Positions 61,429 to 64,000 of a stretch of DNA of 64,000 nucleotides are shown one piece after another. Each line of letters opens with the position of its first letter. The stretch's first letter is position 1. The position numbers and the translations under genes are program-made. Below the pieces are notes generated by a model. It did no database searches. It saw only the letters and a program-made list of their open reading frames with translations, and was not told the DNA's origin. The DNA comes from Bradyrhizobium sp. Ai1a-2 (GTDB lineage Bacteria > Pseudomonadota > Alphaproteobacteria > Rhizobiales > Xanthobacteraceae): contig NZ_AUEZ01000005.1 in the NCBI RefSeq assembly GCF_000426245.1, positions 140,309-204,308 of the forward strand, given 5' to 3'.

Positions 61429-62379
61429 ATGACCGACCTCCGTGCCTTGCCGTCCGCATCAGCTCCCACACGCCGCTCCGCGATCGCCTGGCTCAACAAC
61501 CAGCCTTATCTGCTGCTCAGCCTGACATCGCTGTTCTGGGCCGGCAATATCGTGATCGGGCGATATGTCGGCAATCACGTGCCGCCGCTGACGCTGTCCT
61601 GCCTGCGCTGGTCCGGCACCTGCCTGATCTTGCTACCGTTTGCCTGGCCGCACCTGCGCAAGGACTGGCCGGCGCTGCGTGCCCGTCTGCCACTGCTGCT
61701 GTTGCTCTCGCTGACCGGCTTCGCCTTCAACAACGCGATCTCGTATTGGGGGCTGCAATACACCGAGGCGCTCAACGCGCTTCTGATCCAGTCGGCGGGG
61801 CCGCTGTTCGTGGCGCTCTGGGCCCTGGTGCTGTTCGGCGTGCGGCTGACCGGAGCGCAACTCGCCGGCATCACGCTCTCGCTGGCCGGCGTTCTCACCA
61901 TCATCCTGCGCGGCAATCTCGGCGCGCTCGCCTCCATCAGCTTCAACCGCGGTGATGTGATGCTTACCTCCGCGCTGTTGTCGTTCGGGCTCTATTCCGC
62001 GCTGATGATGCGGCGCCCGGTGACGCACCAGCTCTCGCTGATCGCGTTCACCACCGGTTGCGGCGCCTTGATGCTGGTGCCCGGCTCGATCTGGGAATAT
62101 CTGACGGGCGCCACGCTCAAGTTCGACGCGCTGACGCTGGGAGCGGTGGGCTACGTCCTCATCTTCCCCTCGGCACTGGCGTATCTGTTCTTCAACCGCG
62201 GCATCGCGCTGATCGGACCGAACCGGGCCGCGCCATTCTTCCATTTGGTGCCGGTGTTCGGCTCGGCGATGGCGATCTTCCTGCTCGGCGAGGCACTGCA
62301 GCCGTTTCACCTGATCGGTTACGGGCTCGTGCTGGCCGGCGTCGTGATCGCATCACGGCAGGGCTCGGCCAAACGGTGA
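61429..62379 (+). CDS. EamA/DMT-family transporter (copy 2)
   Basis: A 316-residue transporter with ten predicted helices, closely similar to the gene at 48482 (NNQPYLLLSLTSLFWAGNIV; NRAAPFFHLVPVFGSAMAI). ATG 61429 is chosen for its position before the first helix. It follows the HD gene on the same strand by 92 bases. Confidence 0.94.
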   Translation: MTDLRALPSASAPTRRSAIAWLNNQPYLLLSLTSLFWAGNIVIGRYVGNHVPPLTLSCLRWSGTCLILLPFAWPHLRKDWPALRARLPLLLLLSLTGFAFNNAISYWGLQYTEALNALLIQSAGPLFVALWALVLFGVRLTGAQLAGITLSLAGVLTIILRGNLGALASISFNRGDVMLTSALLSFGLYSALMMRRPVTHQLSLIAFTTGCGALMLVPGSIWEYLTGATLKFDALTLGAVGYVLIFPSALAYLFFNRGIALIGPNRAAPFFHLVPVFGSAMAIFLLGEALQPFHLIGYGLVLAGVVIASRQGSAKR

Positions 62380-62471
62380 ATGCGGCACGGCAACGCCTTC
62401 CGCTTTCAGCCGTGACCAGCTAGTTTCCCCGGAAACCAACTGCCCAAACACATAGCGGGGGAAACGACGAC

Positions 62472-63452
62472 ATGATTTCGGGACTGAGACACCATTGGCG
62501 CATCGCGGCGGCATGCGTGGGACTCGCGCTGCTGTCCGGCGCGGCGACTGCGCAGACGCCGGGCTACCCGAACCGCAACATCACGCTGGTGCTGCCGTTT
62601 GCCGCCGGCAGCGGCACCGACACCACAACGCGCCTGATCTCGAAAGAGGTCGGCACCGCACTCGGCGTCACCATGGTGGTCGACAACAAAGCGGGCGCCA
62701 ACGGTTCGATCGCGGCGAGTTACGTCGCGCGCTCCGCGCCCGACGGCTACACCCTGTTCGTGACGACCAACACCACGCATTCGGCCAATCCCTACCTGCT
62801 CAAGACCATGAGCTACGACCCGGTCAAGGACTTCACGCCGATCGCGCGAACCGGCGACCTGCCGTTCATGCTGGTGATCAATCCGGAAATCCCGGCGAAT
62901 TCGGTGGCCGAGCTGATCGCGCTCGCCAAGAAGGAGCCGGGCAAATACTCCTACGCCAGCGGCAGCTCGTCGGCGATCGTGTCGGGCGCGACCTTTGCCC
63001 GCCTCGCCGGCATCGATCTGTTGCACGTGCCCTACAAGAGCTCGCCGCCTGCGCTGACCGACGTCATCGCCGGCCGCGTCTCCATGATGTTCGTCGACGT
63101 CCCGACCGGGCTGCCGCACGTCAACGCCAAGGCGCTGAAGGCGCTGGCCGTCACCACCAAGCGGCGTTCGGCACTGCTGCCGGAGCTGCCGACCATGGAT
63201 GACACGGTGAAGGGCTTCGACATCACCTCGTGGCAGGGCTATCTCGGCCCGGCCAATATGCCGAAGGATATCGTCGTGAAGCTGAACGCCGAGATCCGCA
63301 AGGTCGTCGAGCGGCCGGACATCAAGAGCCAGCTCGCCGAACGCGGCATGGAAGCGTTCTCCGGCACGCCCGAGGAATTCGACGCCTTCCTGAAAGAACA
63401 GCTCGTGCTCTGGGAAAAGCTGATCACGGACGCCGGGATCGAGAAGCAGTAG
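62472..63452 (+). CDS. tripartite tricarboxylate transporter (Bug) substrate-binding protein
   Basis: A 326-residue periplasmic protein with a Sec signal (VGLALLSGAATAQ). Family blocks: ITLVLPFAAGSGTDTTTRLI, VVDNKAGANGSIAASYVARS, LLHVPYKSSPPALTDVIAGR. Bug proteins capture carboxylates and other small acids for TctAB-type transport, but no TctA/B genes are adjacent. GGGGGAAACG precedes the ATG. Confidence 0.95.
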   Translation: MISGLRHHWRIAAACVGLALLSGAATAQTPGYPNRNITLVLPFAAGSGTDTTTRLISKEVGTALGVTMVVDNKAGANGSIAASYVARSAPDGYTLFVTTNTTHSANPYLLKTMSYDPVKDFTPIARTGDLPFMLVINPEIPANSVAELIALAKKEPGKYSYASGSSSAIVSGATFARLAGIDLLHVPYKSSPPALTDVIAGRVSMMFVDVPTGLPHVNAKALKALAVTTKRRSALLPELPTMDDTVKGFDITSWQGYLGPANMPKDIVVKLNAEIRKVVERPDIKSQLAERGMEAFSGTPEEFDAFLKEQLVLWEKLITDAGIEKQ

Positions 63453-64000
63453 CGGTGTATTCCGTCGTTGTAGATTCCATGGGGCGGTGAGCGTGGCCTT
63501 TCCGATAGGTTTGGGTTTCCACACTCGAACCCTCGGAGAGTCAGATGCAAGCATCGACCGTAGACACGCCCACCACCGGCCATAATGGCACAATTTTCGT
63601 TGCGATCGAACTCAGTCAGAAGACGTGGCTGGTGACGCTGCACAGCCCGGACCTGGATCGGATATCGCGCTACAAGCTGGAAGGGGGGCGATCAGGCCGG
63701 GCTGCTGGCGCTGATTGAGAAGGTCAAGGCACGGGCGACTTCGAAGCTTGGCTCGGCGCCGCGTGTGGTGAGCTGCTACGAGGCCGGCTATGACGGCTTC
63801 TGGCTGCACCGGCTGCTCGAGGCGGTTGGGATCACAAACGTCATCTTCGATCCTGCAAGCATCGCGGTGGAGCAACGGTCGCGGCGGGCGAAGACGGACC
63901 GGATCGACGGCGAGCTTCTGCTGCGCACCTTGATGGCCTATTTGCGGGGCGAGCCGCGGGTGGTGCGGATCGTCCGGGTGCCGAGCGAGGCCGCGGAGGA
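63453..64000 (+). mobile_element. IS110-family insertion sequence, left part
   Basis: The transposase frame begins 92 bases after the preceding stop, so the left end of the element lies close to the binding-protein gene. The right end is outside the window. IS110 elements carry short, hard-to-see ends and encode a guide (bridge) RNA in a non-coding flank; the exact boundary cannot be set from this sequence. Confidence 0.75.
63545..64000 (+). pseudogene. IS110-like transposase with a frameshift at a G-run
   Basis: The first frame (MQASTVDTPTTGHNG..., with VAIELSQKTWLVTLH) is the N-terminal RuvC-like half of an IS110 transposase. It meets a TGA at 63716. Reading on in the +1 frame from the six-G run at 63683-63688 restores family sequence: DQAGLLALIEKVKARA, SCYEAGYDGFWLHRLLEAVG, RAKTDRIDGELLLRTLMAYL. 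This frame is open to the window edge. One extra G, a sequencing error or a natural slippage site would explain it. The first acidic residue is Glu (VAIEL) rather than the usual Asp. Confidence 0.85.

Noticed and set aside
1..64000. Search by eye for tRNA, rRNA, CRISPR, defence islands and prophage genes
   Set aside because: No convincing example seen. Large ATPase-TPR proteins can resemble defence STAND proteins, but their cyclase or winged-helix outputs and lack of effector or nuclease domains argue for ordinary signalling.

Overview
The window looks like a chromosomal segment of a GC-rich alphaproteobacterium, most likely Bradyrhizobium or a close relative in the Nitrobacteraceae. This is inferred from several things: the protein families present (tandem SRPBCC genes behind an ArsR gene, a short SANT-like protein typical of rhizobia, purA beside a proline-rich membrane protein), strong third-position GC bias that leaves long antisense ORFs, and several dispersed palindromic repeats between genes. 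I found no rRNA, tRNA or CRISPR array. One insertion sequence, IS110-like, begins at 63.5 kb and runs off the right edge. The left edge cuts a sulfatase gene.

Layout. 0-2 kb: 3' part of an arylsulfatase and a small exported protein. 2.3-5.7 kb: a SAM-cyclase-ATPase-TPR signalling protein. 5.7-9 kb: an AT-richer patatin-like gene and a B12-binding radical SAM enzyme, both on the minus strand. 9.3-12.5 kb: an alpha/beta hydrolase, a coupled pair of tiny genes and an exported DUF5107 protein. 12.5-18.2 kb: a 1910-residue modular protein with an N,N-dimethylformamidase-beta-like domain, four DUF4082 modules and four cadherin-like modules. 18.2-19.3 kb: intergenic DNA holding a dispersed repeat and two very short genes. 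19.3-22.8 kb: a hybrid histidine kinase followed by a class III cyclase. 23.5-30.6 kb: an exported phosphodiesterase-like enzyme, a LysR regulator, an NTF2-fold protein and a winged-helix/ATPase/TPR regulator. 30.8-33.5 kb: a LysE exporter and an exported LVIVD-repeat protein paired with a cysteine-containing partner. 33.6-35.4 kb: ArsR plus three tandem SRPBCC genes. 35.5-43.4 kb: mostly housekeeping genes (acyl-CoA synthetase, purA, ybaK and small conserved genes). 43.5-48.3 kb: a GNAT / cysteine hydrolase / 72-residue protein / MFS operon, divergent from LysR and XRE regulators. 48.5-56 kb: a DMT exporter, an OmpR-type regulator, IclR with DUF2066, and a second SAM-cyclase-ATPase-TPR protein. 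56-64 kb: FAD and GMC oxidoreductases, an unpartnered MCE protein, an HD/PDE-like phosphohydrolase, a second DMT exporter, a tricarboxylate-transporter binding protein and the IS element.

The most distinctive theme is signalling. Three class III nucleotide cyclases lie in 64 kb, two of them fused to STAND-like ATPase and TPR regions. A fourth large regulator replaces the cyclase with a winged helix but keeps the same ATPase-TPR plan and the same C-terminal motif. An HD-type phosphohydrolase with PDE-like metal motifs is also present. The best candidates for little-described biology are this regulator family, the modular DMFase-like/DUF4082 protein, the kinase-cyclase pair, the ArsR/SRPBCC cassette with its apparently leaderless promoter, and the GNAT-hydrolase-MFS operon. 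All functional links are inferences from sequence and context; no database search was run.
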